64,000 nucleotides of DNA from DATGMB01 sp035293845 (GTDB taxonomy: Bacteria; Acidobacteriota; Terriglobia; Bryobacterales; Bryobacteraceae), in contig DATGMB010000240.1 in NCBI GenBank assembly GCA_035293845.1, positions 1-64,000 on the forward strand, read 5' to 3'. The notes under the pieces were generated by a model, which had not been told where the DNA came from, searched no databases, and saw only the letters and a list, made by a program, of their open reading frames with translations. The stretch's first letter is position 1, and each line of letters starts with the position of its first letter. Made by a program: the position numbers and the translations under genes. This document shows, one piece after another, positions 8,637 through 16,161 of the stretch.

Positions 8637-9807
8637 GCCAGGCGGCGCCGGCCGGCTGGAAGAGCCGCCCCGCGAAAGGCTCTTCCGGTCGTTTTGGATG
8701 GCCGGCTTCGAGTGCTCCTGCCAGATCAACGCGGCCGGCACGCGGCTCGATATGACGGCGGCTCTGCAGCACGACGTGTACGCCGCCGAGGACTACCGGC
8801 GGATTCGCGAGCTCGGCATGGAGGTGGCGCGCGACGGCCTGCGCTGGCACCGGATCGACCGCGCCGGGCGGTACGACTGGTCCTCCTGGCTCCCGATGCT
8901 GGACGCGGCCGGCGAGGCCGGCGTGCAGGTGATCTGGGACCTGTGCCACTACGGCTGGCCGGACGATCTCGACATCTTCTCCGGCGCGTTTCTGGAGCGG
9001 TTCGCAGCCTATGCCGCGGCGGCGGCGCGGGTGCATGTGGAGCGCACCGGCAATCCGGGCTTCTGGACGCCGGTGAATGAGATCAATTTCTTCACGTGGG
9101 CGGCGACCCGCGACCTGATGTTCCCGTATGCGCACGGGCGCGACGGCGAGCTGAAGCGGCAGCTCGTGCGCGCGGCGATCGCGGCGGTGCGGGCGGTGCG
9201 GGCGGAAGCTCCGGGCGCGCGCTTCGTGTTTCCGGAGCCGCTGATCCACAACGTGCCGCCGCGGTGGCGGCCGTGGGACAAGGCGCCGTCGCAGATGCAG
9301 CGCGCGAGCCAGTTCGAAGCGTGGGACATGATTGCCGGGCGCGTCGAGCCGGAGCTGGGCGGAGCGGAGGAGCATCTGGATATCGTAGGGGTCAACTTCT
9401 ACGCCGCCAATCAGTGGGAGGTGCCCGGCGGGCGGAAGCTGCACTGGGACAACGGTTCGAACGATCCGCGCTGGGTGCCGCTCCACCGTCTGCTGGCCGA
9501 GGTGGCGGAGCGCTACCGCCGTCCGCTGTTTCTGGCCGAGACGAGCCATTACGGCATCGGGCGAGCCGACTGGCTGAACGAGATCGCGCGCGAATGCCGC
9601 AAAACGGTGGACGCCGGCGTGCCGCTCCACGGCGCGTGCCTGTACCCGATCCTCGACCGCTTCGACTGGGAGGACCGGACGCACTGGCACAACAGCGGGC
9701 TGTGGGACATGGTGCCGAACGGCCGCGGCCACTACCGGCGCGTGCTGAACGAGGAGTATGCGGCGGCGCTGCGGCGGGCGCAGGAACTCCTTGGGGTTGG
9801 GGATTAG
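8623..9807 (+). CDS. GH1-like beta-glycosidase family protein
   Basis: The 394-residue protein has a TIM-barrel glycosidase pattern resembling family 1: GMEVARDGLRWHRID, then TPVNEINFF with the likely acid/base E153, IVGVNFYAANQWE, and LAETSHYG with the likely nucleophile E306. It is shorter than typical GH1 enzymes (about 450 residues), so it may belong to a side branch. There is no signal peptide. The ATG lies inside the GH2 gene (14-base overlap), so the two form an operon. The stop codon TAG (9805-9807) is part of a 7-bp repeat array, and the last residues LGVGD are encoded by that array. Confidence 0.85.
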   Translation: MTRDKPGGAGRLEEPPRERLFRSFWMAGFECSCQINAAGTRLDMTAALQHDVYAAEDYRRIRELGMEVARDGLRWHRIDRAGRYDWSSWLPMLDAAGEAGVQVIWDLCHYGWPDDLDIFSGAFLERFAAYAAAAARVHVERTGNPGFWTPVNEINFFTWAATRDLMFPYAHGRDGELKRQLVRAAIAAVRAVRAEAPGARFVFPEPLIHNVPPRWRPWDKAPSQMQRASQFEAWDMIAGRVEPELGGAEEHLDIVGVNFYAANQWEVPGGRKLHWDNGSNDPRWVPLHRLLAEVAERYRRPLFLAETSHYGIGRADWLNEIARECRKTVDAGVPLHGACLYPILDRFDWEDRTHWHNSGLWDMVPNGRGHYRRVLNEEYAAALRRAQELLGVGD

Positions 9808-9825
9808 GGATTGGGGATTGGGGAG
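9791..9825 (+). repeat. Heptamer array (TTGGGGT, TGGGGAT, TAGGGAT type)
   Basis: Five perfectly phased 7-bp units: TTGGGGT, TGGGGAT, TAGGGAT, TGGGGAT, TGGGGAG. The third unit supplies the stop codon of the preceding gene. The design recalls the short tandemly repeated heptamers known from filamentous cyanobacteria. Confidence 0.9.
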
Positions 9826-9837
9826 CCGCGCGAGCGG

Positions 9838-9843
9838 TAGAAT
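9838..9843 (+). promoter_or_regulatory. -10-like TAGAAT, leaderless geometry
   Basis: TAGAAT ends 6 nt before the ATG at 9850, with no Shine-Dalgarno between. A transcript starting about 7 nt after the hexamer would begin at or beside the start codon. Confidence 0.5.
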
Positions 9844-9849
9844 TTGGGC

Positions 9850-10365
9850 ATGCCGCACCAGTTCACCACTTCGTATCTCGAGGATTCGCTGGCGATGTTC
9901 CGGCAATACAAGCAACAGGCCGAGCGCGCCATGGCGCAGGTCTCCGACGGGCAACTCTTTGCAGTTCTCGACGGGGAGGCGAATTCGATCGCGCTGATCG
10001 TCAAGCACATGGCCGGAAACATGCGGTCGCGGTGGACGGATTTTCTGACCACGGACGGTGAAAAGCCGGACCGCAACCGCGACAGCGAATTCGAAGAGCC
10101 GCCGGCGACGCGCGAGGAAATGATGCGGCTGTGGGAGGACGGCTGGCGGCGGGTATTCGCGGCGATCGAGCCGCTGACGGAAGCGGACCTGGCACGCACG
10201 GTGACGATCCGCGGCGAGCCGCACTCGGTGATGCAGGCGATCCAGCGGCAGATCGCGCACTATGCCATGCACATCGGGCAGATCGTTCTGCTGGCGAAGC
10301 ATTTCGCGGGCGCGGAGTGGAAGACGCTGACGATTCCGAAGAGGAAGGCAGGAGCCAGGAGTTAG
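9850..10365 (+). CDS. DinB-like / DUF1572 family protein
   Basis: Starting at the ATG at 9850 (an upstream TTG at 9844 is less likely), the protein has 171 residues: HQFTTSYLEDSLAMFRQYK, then IALIVKHMAGNMRSRWTDF and QIAHYAMHIGQIVLLAKHF. The spaced histidines fit the metal-binding four-helix bundle of the DinB/YfiT superfamily (DUF1572). Members include thiol-S-transferases and stress proteins, but the function of this subgroup is not established. It is likely monocistronic. Its stop TAG (10363-10365) is the third unit of a heptamer array, and the C-terminal residues GARS are read from repeat units, so the tail is probably not conserved. Confidence 0.85.
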   Translation: MPHQFTTSYLEDSLAMFRQYKQQAERAMAQVSDGQLFAVLDGEANSIALIVKHMAGNMRSRWTDFLTTDGEKPDRNRDSEFEEPPATREEMMRLWEDGWRRVFAAIEPLTEADLARTVTIRGEPHSVMQAIQRQIAHYAMHIGQIVLLAKHFAGAEWKTLTIPKRKAGARS

Positions 10366-10442
10366 GAGACAGGAGTCAGGAGTCAGGAGTCGGAATGCGG
10401 GGCGCGCCTCCAGGCTTGTGAGCTCCTGTCTCCTTCCTCCTA
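10349..10442. terminator. Opposed heptamer arrays between convergent genes (likely bidirectional terminator)
   Basis: On the plus strand 10349-10390 has six 7-bp units (CAGGAGC, CAGGAGT, TAGGAGA, then CAGGAGT three times). Three units in the opposite orientation lie at 10422-10442. AGGAGACAGGAG in the left arm is the exact reverse complement of CTCCTGTCTCCT in the right arm, so RNA from either strand folds into a 12-bp hairpin. Both flanking stop codons are TAG triplets inside the arrays. Confidence 0.7.
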
Positions 10443-11711
10443 TATCCCGTACAGCTTTTTCGCGTTGTCCCGCAGGACCATGCGTGCCAGCTCGCTCGCA
10501 CGTTCCCGCGTGATTTCACCGTCGCGGAGCATGGCGGTCAGCGCGATGGCCAGGGCTTTGCGTCCGGCGCGGGCGGCCGCGACCAGGGATTCTTCCCATC
10601 CCATTTCATCGCTGTAGGGATAGGCATCGGTCGCGAACATCACTTTTTCGGGCACGAACTCCAGCCATTCGCGGAGCGTTTGGGCGAGCGTGGCCGGTGC
10701 GAGCGACAAAGACTGCGCGGAGAAATCGACGTAAGCGTTGGGCTTGGTGAGCAGGGCGGTGATTTCGCGGGTAAACGGCCAGCCGCCGTGGATCATGACG
10801 AATTTCGTCTTGCGCAGTCCAGGATCGTCGAGCACGGATTCGAGGTTCAGCGGGTTGGCGCCGGCGACGTCGAAATATCCTCCCGCGCCGGCCATGGTGT
10901 GGATGTGGACGGCCATGCCGAGGCGGCCGCATTCGGCGGCGATGTAGCGGAAGAAGTAATCCTGGAGCGGCTTGTATTCGGCTTCCGAAAGGGCGGCGTG
11001 ACGGGCATAAATTCGCTCGGCCGCGGCGCGGTCGACGGCATCGAACGAAAGCGAGCGGAGATAAGCGGCTTCGAACTTTCCGGCGATGGCGCCGCCCTGG
11101 CGCTGGCGTTCGAGAGTCGGGGTCACCACGCGCGCGAGATACCCGGCGAGCGTGGCGGGCGGCGCGGTGAGGCCGGAATCGCGGAGATAGCGCTCGCGCA
11201 GCTTGTCTTCGAGCGCGAAAAACGACTTGCGGTCGGAGTTGCGGGCGGCGAGCGCATCGGTGGGGAGCGGGTACATCAGGGCGTCGAGGTAGGGCACCCA
11301 GCGGAAGCGCGGCGGCTGAATGCTCGGGCCCATTTTGACGCGGTTGGCGAACAGGATCTCGATGCCGGCGCGGTCGAGCACCCAGGCGGGATAGGCGTTG
11401 CCGCGCTCCTGGATGGCGCGGGCTTTGGCGGCGCGGTCCGTGGAGCCGTACAGAGCGCGGGCGGCGTCGAGGACGGCCGGCGCGCCGGGCCGGAGATTGA
11501 CGGGATCGGATTCGGGCTCCATGTTGTCGACGGGCAGGGCGTCGAAGAAGCGGTCGGCGGGCTCGCCGGGCGCGGTGACGCGGACGGGGTGCGCGTGATT
11601 GTCGATGGCGGGGATGCGGTCGATTTCCGCGGCGAGATCGGGGTCGGCCGCGGGGCGGTCGCGGGCGCATCCGGCAAGCAGGAGGAGGGCGATCAGGAGA
11701 ACGCGTATCAC
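10440..11711 (-). CDS. Lipoprotein amidohydrolase-family metal-dependent hydrolase
   Basis: The 423-residue product starts at a GTG (11709-11711). It has a lipoprotein signal, IRVLLIALLLLAGC, with cysteine 15 as the lipidation site, so it should be anchored facing the periplasm. The mature part begins with the metal-binding IDNHAHP motif of amidohydrolase-2 family TIM barrels. Later metal-site candidates are VHIHTM, VMIHGGWP and FATDAYPYSDEMGWEE. Relatives hydrolyse amide or ester bonds or act as decarboxylases; the substrate is unknown. The gene is divergent from gamma-glutamyltransferase with 64 bp between starts, which may hint at linked peptide metabolism. The stop TAG belongs to a heptamer array. 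Confidence 0.85.
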   Translation of the reverse strand: MIRVLLIALLLLAGCARDRPAADPDLAAEIDRIPAIDNHAHPVRVTAPGEPADRFFDALPVDNMEPESDPVNLRPGAPAVLDAARALYGSTDRAAKARAIQERGNAYPAWVLDRAGIEILFANRVKMGPSIQPPRFRWVPYLDALMYPLPTDALAARNSDRKSFFALEDKLRERYLRDSGLTAPPATLAGYLARVVTPTLERQRQGGAIAGKFEAAYLRSLSFDAVDRAAAERIYARHAALSEAEYKPLQDYFFRYIAAECGRLGMAVHIHTMAGAGGYFDVAGANPLNLESVLDDPGLRKTKFVMIHGGWPFTREITALLTKPNAYVDFSAQSLSLAPATLAQTLREWLEFVPEKVMFATDAYPYSDEMGWEESLVAAARAGRKALAIALTAMLRDGEITRERASELARMVLRDNAKKLYGI

Positions 11712-11775
11712 GGCTACAGATTTTACCTATACCTGATCTCTAGTTCTGCCCGATACATTGGTATCATTGCGATAC
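11712..11775. promoter_or_regulatory. Divergent leaderless promoters with GATAC/GTATC palindrome
   Basis: Minus strand: TAAAAT at 11725-11720, 8 nt before the GTG of the amidohydrolase. Plus strand: TATCAT at 11762-11767, 8 nt before the ATG at 11776. Around the plus -10 lies GATAC-ATTG-GTATC followed by a third GATAC, a possible operator. Confidence 0.5.
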
Positions 11776-13455
11776 ATGAGGTTTCTCGCGCCGCTCGTCC
11801 TATTTCTGTCTATGGCAGGCCATTCGCAGGACCGCTCGCAGGCGCGGTCGATGGTGATGACGGACCGCGGGATCGTGGCGACCAGCCAGACGCTCGCGTC
11901 GCAGGCCGGCGCGCAGGTGCTGGCGCGGGGCGGTTCGGCGATGGATGCGGCCATCGCGGCCAATGCGGTGCTCGGCGTGGTGGAGCCGGAAAGCTGCGGG
12001 TTGGGCGGCGACCTGTTCGCGATTTACTGGGAGGCGAAGACCGGAAAGATTACGGGGATCAACGCCAGCGGCTGGGCGCCGCGCGCGCTTTCGATCGATT
12101 TTCTGAAATCGCTCGGCAATAAAGAGATGCCGCAGGAGGGCATCCAATCGGTGACCGTGCCGGGAGCGGCGGATGGCTGTGAGAAGCTGCATCAGCGCTT
12201 CGGCAAACTGCCGTGGAAGGACCTGTTCCAACCCGCGATCTATTATGCCGAGCACGGCTACCCCGTGACGGAAATAATCGCGGCGGCGTGGAGGATGGAG
12301 GAGGCGAAACTGGCCAAGGATGCCAACGCCTCGAAGATCCTGCTGCACAATGGCGCGGCACCGCGGGCGGGAGAGGTGTTTCGCGATCCGCAGATGGCGG
12401 CGGCGTACCGGCTGCTGGCTACAGAGGGCGCGGCGGCGTTTTACCGCGGCGCGATCGCCAAGGCCATCCTGCGAACGAGCGAGCGGCTGGGCGGCAAGAT
12501 GGAGGCGGCGGACCTGAGCGAGTTCCAGTCCGAATGGGTTGAGCCGCTTTCCACCGATTATCACGGCTGGAAGGTGTACGAGCTGCCGCCGAGCGGGCAG
12601 GGGATCGCGGCGCTCGAGATGCTGAACCTGTTCTCGCTGTTTCCCCTGGCGACGCTTCCGCCGCGCGGCGTCGAGGAAGTGCACGTGCAGATGGAGGCGC
12701 AGAAGCTGGCCTACGCGGATCTCGAGCGTTACGTGGCGGACATGCGCTTCAGCCAGGTGCCGGTGGCCGGGATGCTCTCGATGGATTACGCGCGGGAGCG
12801 GGCAAAGCGGATCGATCGCGAGAAAGCCAGCGCGTGCGTGGCGGAGCCGGGACATCCGCCGGGGGTGCCAGCGGGGAACACGATTTACCTTTCGGTGGTG
12901 GATAAAGACGGCAACATCGCGTCGCTGATCCAGAGCCTGTACCAGCACTTCGGCTCGGGCGTGGTGGTGGATGACTACGGCTTCGCGCTGCAGAACCGCG
13001 GCGGGCTGTTCGAGATGAATCCGGCGCATCCCAATGCGCTGGCCGGGCGGAAACGCCCGTTCCACACGATCATTCCGGCGTTCATGGAGAAGGGCGACAT
13101 CCACATGGGCTTCGGAATCATGGGCGGGCTGAACCAGGCGCAGGCGCACGCGCAGTTCGTTTCCAACGTGGTCGACCACGGGATGAACATCCAGATGGCG
13201 CTCGAGGCGCCGCGGTTCACCCGGATCAAGTTCGGCGACTGCGAGTTTTCCGTGGAGAGCCGCTTCGCGCCGGCGGTGATTACCGGGCTCGTGGGGAAGG
13301 GCCACAAACTGAAGGTGCTGGGTGAATTTGCGAGCGACGTGGGCGGCGGGCAGGCCGTGATCCACGATGCGAAAACGGGCGTGAACTACGGCGCGTCCGA
13401 CCCGCGCAAGGACGGGGCCGCGGTGCCCGAGCCGGCGCCGTATTTCGGGCAGTAA
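11776..13455 (+). CDS. ggt: Gamma-glutamyltransferase
   Basis: Starting at the ATG at 11776 the product has 559 residues, a Sec signal peptide (MRFLAPLVLFLSMAGHSQ) and the full autoprocessing GGT fold. DAAIAANAVLGVVEPESCG lies in the large subunit. GNTIYLSVVD holds the nucleophilic T369 that would become the N-terminus of the small subunit after self-cleavage. IMGGLNQAQAHAQ and EAPRF follow. It acts in the periplasm on glutathione and other gamma-glutamyl compounds, transferring or hydrolysing the gamma-glutamyl group. An upstream TTG at 11758 is in frame but would add residues before the signal peptide, so the ATG is preferred. Confidence 0.93.
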   Translation: MRFLAPLVLFLSMAGHSQDRSQARSMVMTDRGIVATSQTLASQAGAQVLARGGSAMDAAIAANAVLGVVEPESCGLGGDLFAIYWEAKTGKITGINASGWAPRALSIDFLKSLGNKEMPQEGIQSVTVPGAADGCEKLHQRFGKLPWKDLFQPAIYYAEHGYPVTEIIAAAWRMEEAKLAKDANASKILLHNGAAPRAGEVFRDPQMAAAYRLLATEGAAAFYRGAIAKAILRTSERLGGKMEAADLSEFQSEWVEPLSTDYHGWKVYELPPSGQGIAALEMLNLFSLFPLATLPPRGVEEVHVQMEAQKLAYADLERYVADMRFSQVPVAGMLSMDYARERAKRIDREKASACVAEPGHPPGVPAGNTIYLSVVDKDGNIASLIQSLYQHFGSGVVVDDYGFALQNRGGLFEMNPAHPNALAGRKRPFHTIIPAFMEKGDIHMGFGIMGGLNQAQAHAQFVSNVVDHGMNIQMALEAPRFTRIKFGDCEFSVESRFAPAVITGLVGKGHKLKVLGEFASDVGGGQAVIHDAKTGVNYGASDPRKDGAAVPEPAPYFGQ

Positions 13456-13577
13456 GACACCTCGCGCCGATGACGCCGGCTCACCGATGAGCCACTTGAA
13501 TCCGGATCTGACTGATTTTAAAGGGGCGAATTTTGCCAAGTGGATCATCATGATCCACCTCGCGGCTCGGGGGCGGG

Positions 13578-14078
13578 CTATTCGATGGTCGCCAAGACCT
13601 CGCCGGCCGCGACCGCCGCGCCCTCTTTCACCGCGATCGACGCCACTTTTCCGGCGCGGGGCGCCTTCATTTCGTTCTGCATTTTCATGGCTTCGACGAC
13701 CATCAGGCCCTGGCCGGCTTCGACTGCGTCGCCGACTGCGGCGAGGACGCGGACCACTTTGCCGGGCATCGGCGCGGAAACGGTCTGGACGCCGCCGGCG
13801 CCGGCTGTGCCGGAACGGCGGCGGAAGCGGCGCGGGTCGCGCACCTCGATCTCGAAGCGATAGCCTTCGATCGCGACGACCAGGCTCCCGGCGCGCTCCT
13901 CGACGCGGGCTTCGTAAGACCGGCCGTCCATGAGGATGGAATAGACGCCGGGCTCGGGCGTTTCCACCTGCGCCGCGCGCTCGGGTCCTTCGCCGAGCCG
14001 GAAGCGGCAATCGGGCGCGGGGGCGAGGATCTCGATGGAATCCTCCGGGCCGGCGTTGACTGTGAGTGCGAGTTTCAT
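13578..14078 (-). CDS. accB: Biotin carboxyl carrier protein of an acyl-CoA carboxylase
   Basis: The 166-residue protein ends in a biotinyl domain with VVEAMKMQNEMKAP; the biotinylated lysine is K132. APMPGKVVRVLAAVGDAVEAG precedes it with the usual spacing. The N-terminal half (MDGRSYEARVEE) resembles carrier domains split from propionyl/acetyl-CoA carboxylase alpha chains more than E. coli AccB. Its ATG overlaps the stop of the biotin carboxylase gene by 4 bases, so the two are translationally coupled and should form one enzyme. No carboxyltransferase gene is in the window, so the acyl-CoA substrate is open. Confidence 0.9.
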   Translation of the reverse strand: MKLALTVNAGPEDSIEILAPAPDCRFRLGEGPERAAQVETPEPGVYSILMDGRSYEARVEERAGSLVVAIEGYRFEIEVRDPRRFRRRSGTAGAGGVQTVSAPMPGKVVRVLAAVGDAVEAGQGLMVVEAMKMQNEMKAPRAGKVASIAVKEGAAVAAGEVLATIE

Positions 14079-15565
14079 CGGAGCAGTTCGCTCCTGCCGG
14101 CTTCAAGCCAGCGGCTGGCTGGGGCTGCGGGTGCCGGAGAGGGCGCGGACGCGGCGGCATGGAGGGCCGCGGCAAGCGCGGCCACGGCGGCCAGTTCGGG
14201 CGGCGGCGCGGGCGGCGCGGTGCGGGCGAAGAATTCGTCGATGAAGCCGGTGTGCAGGTTGCCGGCGCGGAATTCGGGGTCTTCGAGGATCTGGCGGAAG
14301 AAGCCGATATTGGTGCGGATGCCGCCGACTTCATACTCGCGGAGCGCGCGCAGCATGCGGCCGATGGCCTCCTCCCGCGTTCCGGCCCACACCGCGAGCT
14401 TGGCGAGCAGCGGGTCGTATTCCATGGGGACGGTCCAGCCCTCATAGACGCAGCCATCGAGACGGATGCCGGGGCCGAGCGGCCGCGTGAGGCGGGTCAG
14501 CCTGCCGGGGGAAGGGAGAAAGTTGTTGTACGGATCTTCGGCGTAGATGCGGCACTCGATGGCGGAGCCGGTCCAGCGGACGTCGTCCTGGCGAATCGTG
14601 AGATGCCCGCCCGCGGCGATTTCGACCTGGAGGCGGACGAGGTCGAGGCCGGTCGCCAGTTCCGTGATGGGGTGCTCGACCTGCAGCCGCGTGTTCATCT
14701 CGAGGAAGTAAAAGCGTCGGTCCCGATCGACGAGGAATTCCACGGTGCCCGCATTGTAGTAACCCGCGGCGCAGGCGGCGCGGACGGCGGCCTCGCCCAT
14801 GGCGCGGCGCAGTTCGGGATGTTGCGCGACCAGCGGCGAGGGGCATTCCTCGATGACCTTCTGATGGCGGCGCTGGATCGAGCATTCGCGCTCGCCCAGG
14901 TGGATCATGTGGCCGTAGCGGTCGCCGAGAACCTGGATTTCGATGTGGCGCGGGCGCTCGATCAGCTTTTCGACATAGAGCGCAGGATCGCGGAAGGCGC
15001 GTTCGGCTTCGCTCGCCGCATTGCGGAACGCGGATTCGAGGTCGGATTCCCGGTCGACACGGCGCATGCCCTTGCCGCCGCCGCCGGACACGGCCTTGAG
15101 GAGCACCGGGTAACCGTGGGTAGCGGCGAAGGCGCGGGTCTCTTCGAAGGTGATGCTGCGATCGGTCCCCGGGACGACCGGGGCGCCGCCGGCGATGGCG
15201 GTCCGGCGCGCGGCGGTCTTCGATCCCATGGCGCGGATCGAGGCGGCGGAAGGCCCGATGAAGACGATCCCGGTGTCCTCGCAGGCGGCGGCGAAATCGG
15301 CGTTCTCGCTGAGGAATCCGTAGCCGGGGTGAATGGCTTCGGCGCCGTGCCGGCGGGCGGCATCGAGAATGCGGTCGATGCGGAGATAGCTTTCGGACGA
15401 GGGCGCGGGCCCGATGTGTTCGGCTTCATCGGCCATGCGGACGTGGAGCGAGGTGCGGTCGGCGTCGGAGAAGACGGCCACGGAGGAGATGCCCATTTCG
15501 CGGAGCGTGCGGATCACACGGACGGCGATCTCGCCGCGGTTGGCGACCAGGACCTTGCGGAACAC
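14075..15565 (-). CDS. accC: Acetyl/propionyl-CoA carboxylase biotin carboxylase subunit
   Basis: The 496-residue product shows every biotin carboxylase landmark: FRKVLVANRGEIAVRVIRTL, GYGFLSENADFA, the ATP-grasp glycine loop KAVSGGGGKGMRRV, ERECSIQRRHQKVIEECPSP and FLEMNTRLQVEHPITE. It carboxylates biotin on the carrier encoded just downstream, using bicarbonate and ATP. The start is a GTG at 15563-15565 with a TACAAT -10 element only 6 nt upstream and no Shine-Dalgarno, so a leaderless mRNA is likely. The gene is divergent from fur. Confidence 0.95.
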   Translation of the reverse strand: MFRKVLVANRGEIAVRVIRTLREMGISSVAVFSDADRTSLHVRMADEAEHIGPAPSSESYLRIDRILDAARRHGAEAIHPGYGFLSENADFAAACEDTGIVFIGPSAASIRAMGSKTAARRTAIAGGAPVVPGTDRSITFEETRAFAATHGYPVLLKAVSGGGGKGMRRVDRESDLESAFRNAASEAERAFRDPALYVEKLIERPRHIEIQVLGDRYGHMIHLGERECSIQRRHQKVIEECPSPLVAQHPELRRAMGEAAVRAACAAGYYNAGTVEFLVDRDRRFYFLEMNTRLQVEHPITELATGLDLVRLQVEIAAGGHLTIRQDDVRWTGSAIECRIYAEDPYNNFLPSPGRLTRLTRPLGPGIRLDGCVYEGWTVPMEYDPLLAKLAVWAGTREEAIGRMLRALREYEVGGIRTNIGFFRQILEDPEFRAGNLHTGFIDEFFARTAPPAPPPELAAVAALAAALHAAASAPSPAPAAPASRWLEAGRSELLR

Positions 15566-15618
15566 GTGGAGATTGTAACAGGCGTGCGGGCAATTCGAGC
15601 CTGCTAGAATTGACTTCC
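15566..15618. promoter_or_regulatory. Divergent leaderless promoters for accC and fur
   Basis: Minus strand TACAAT at 15577-15572, 6 nt before the accC GTG. Plus strand TAGAAT at 15605-15610, 8 nt before the fur ATG at 15619. Only 53 bp separate the two start codons, so one regulator could affect both. Confidence 0.55.
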
Positions 15619-16161
15619 ATGGCCCTGGACTCGATAGAAGGATCGCTCAAAGAGCGGGGCGTCCGGCTGACGCGGCAGCGGCAGATTCTCCTGGACCTGA
15701 TCGACAAAACGGGCGAGCATCTCGACGCCGAGCGGCTCTACCAGATGGCCAAGGAGAAAGACCCCAAGCTGAACCGCGTGACCGTTTACCGCACGCTGAA
15801 GATGCTGAAGGCCGGCGGGCTGGTCGATGAGCTGGACCTGATGCACTACGCGGGCGACCAGCATTATTACGAGACGCGGCGGAAACAGGAGCACGCGCAC
15901 GTCGTCTGCCTGCGCTGCGGCAAGGTGGAGGAGTTTTTCGGCGAGCCGCTGCAGCGGCTGCGCAAGCAGATCGAGAGCCACTTCGGTTTCCAGGTTTTGC
16001 TGGCGCGGACCGAGGTGGGGGGCTATTGCGCGCACTGTCAGACGCTGCGCTCGCGCGAAGTGGAGGACATCCGCCGTTCGGAGGAGGCTCAGGAGACGGC
16101 CGGCGCATCGCGGAACCGGACGGCGCGGCCGCGGGCGCGTGCGAGCCGGACGCGCCGCTGA
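15619..16161 (+). CDS. fur: Fur-family metal-responsive transcriptional regulator
   Basis: From the ATG at 15619 the protein has 180 residues. The winged helix reads RGVRLTRQRQILLDLID and LNRVTVYRTLKMLKAGGLV. The dimerisation/metal domain has HYYETRRKQEHAHVVCLRCGK and YCAHCQ, giving two CxxC zinc pairs plus histidines. Family members sense iron, zinc or peroxide; the residues seen do not discriminate. The C-terminus has an unusual Arg/Ala/Ser-rich tail of about 35 residues (NRTARPRARASRTRR), which may add nonspecific DNA binding. Its TGA shares a base with the ATG of the downstream phosphatase gene, so the two are coupled. Confidence 0.92.
   Translation: MALDSIEGSLKERGVRLTRQRQILLDLIDKTGEHLDAERLYQMAKEKDPKLNRVTVYRTLKMLKAGGLVDELDLMHYAGDQHYYETRRKQEHAHVVCLRCGKVEEFFGEPLQRLRKQIESHFGFQVLLARTEVGGYCAHCQTLRSREVEDIRRSEEAQETAGASRNRTARPRARASRTRR

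Noticed and set aside
8263..10302. 679-codon minus-strand frame across the GH1-like and DinB-like genes
   Set aside because: Its composition is Arg/Pro/His-rich with no domain, and it runs antisense through two supported genes.
9791..10442. Tandem short repeats as a possible CRISPR array
   Set aside because: Units are 7 bp, contiguous and without spacers, and no cas gene is present.
11800..14457. 885-codon minus-strand frame across ggt and the carboxylase genes
   Set aside because: Shadow frame: low-complexity composition, and it crosses genes on both strands that have clear motifs.
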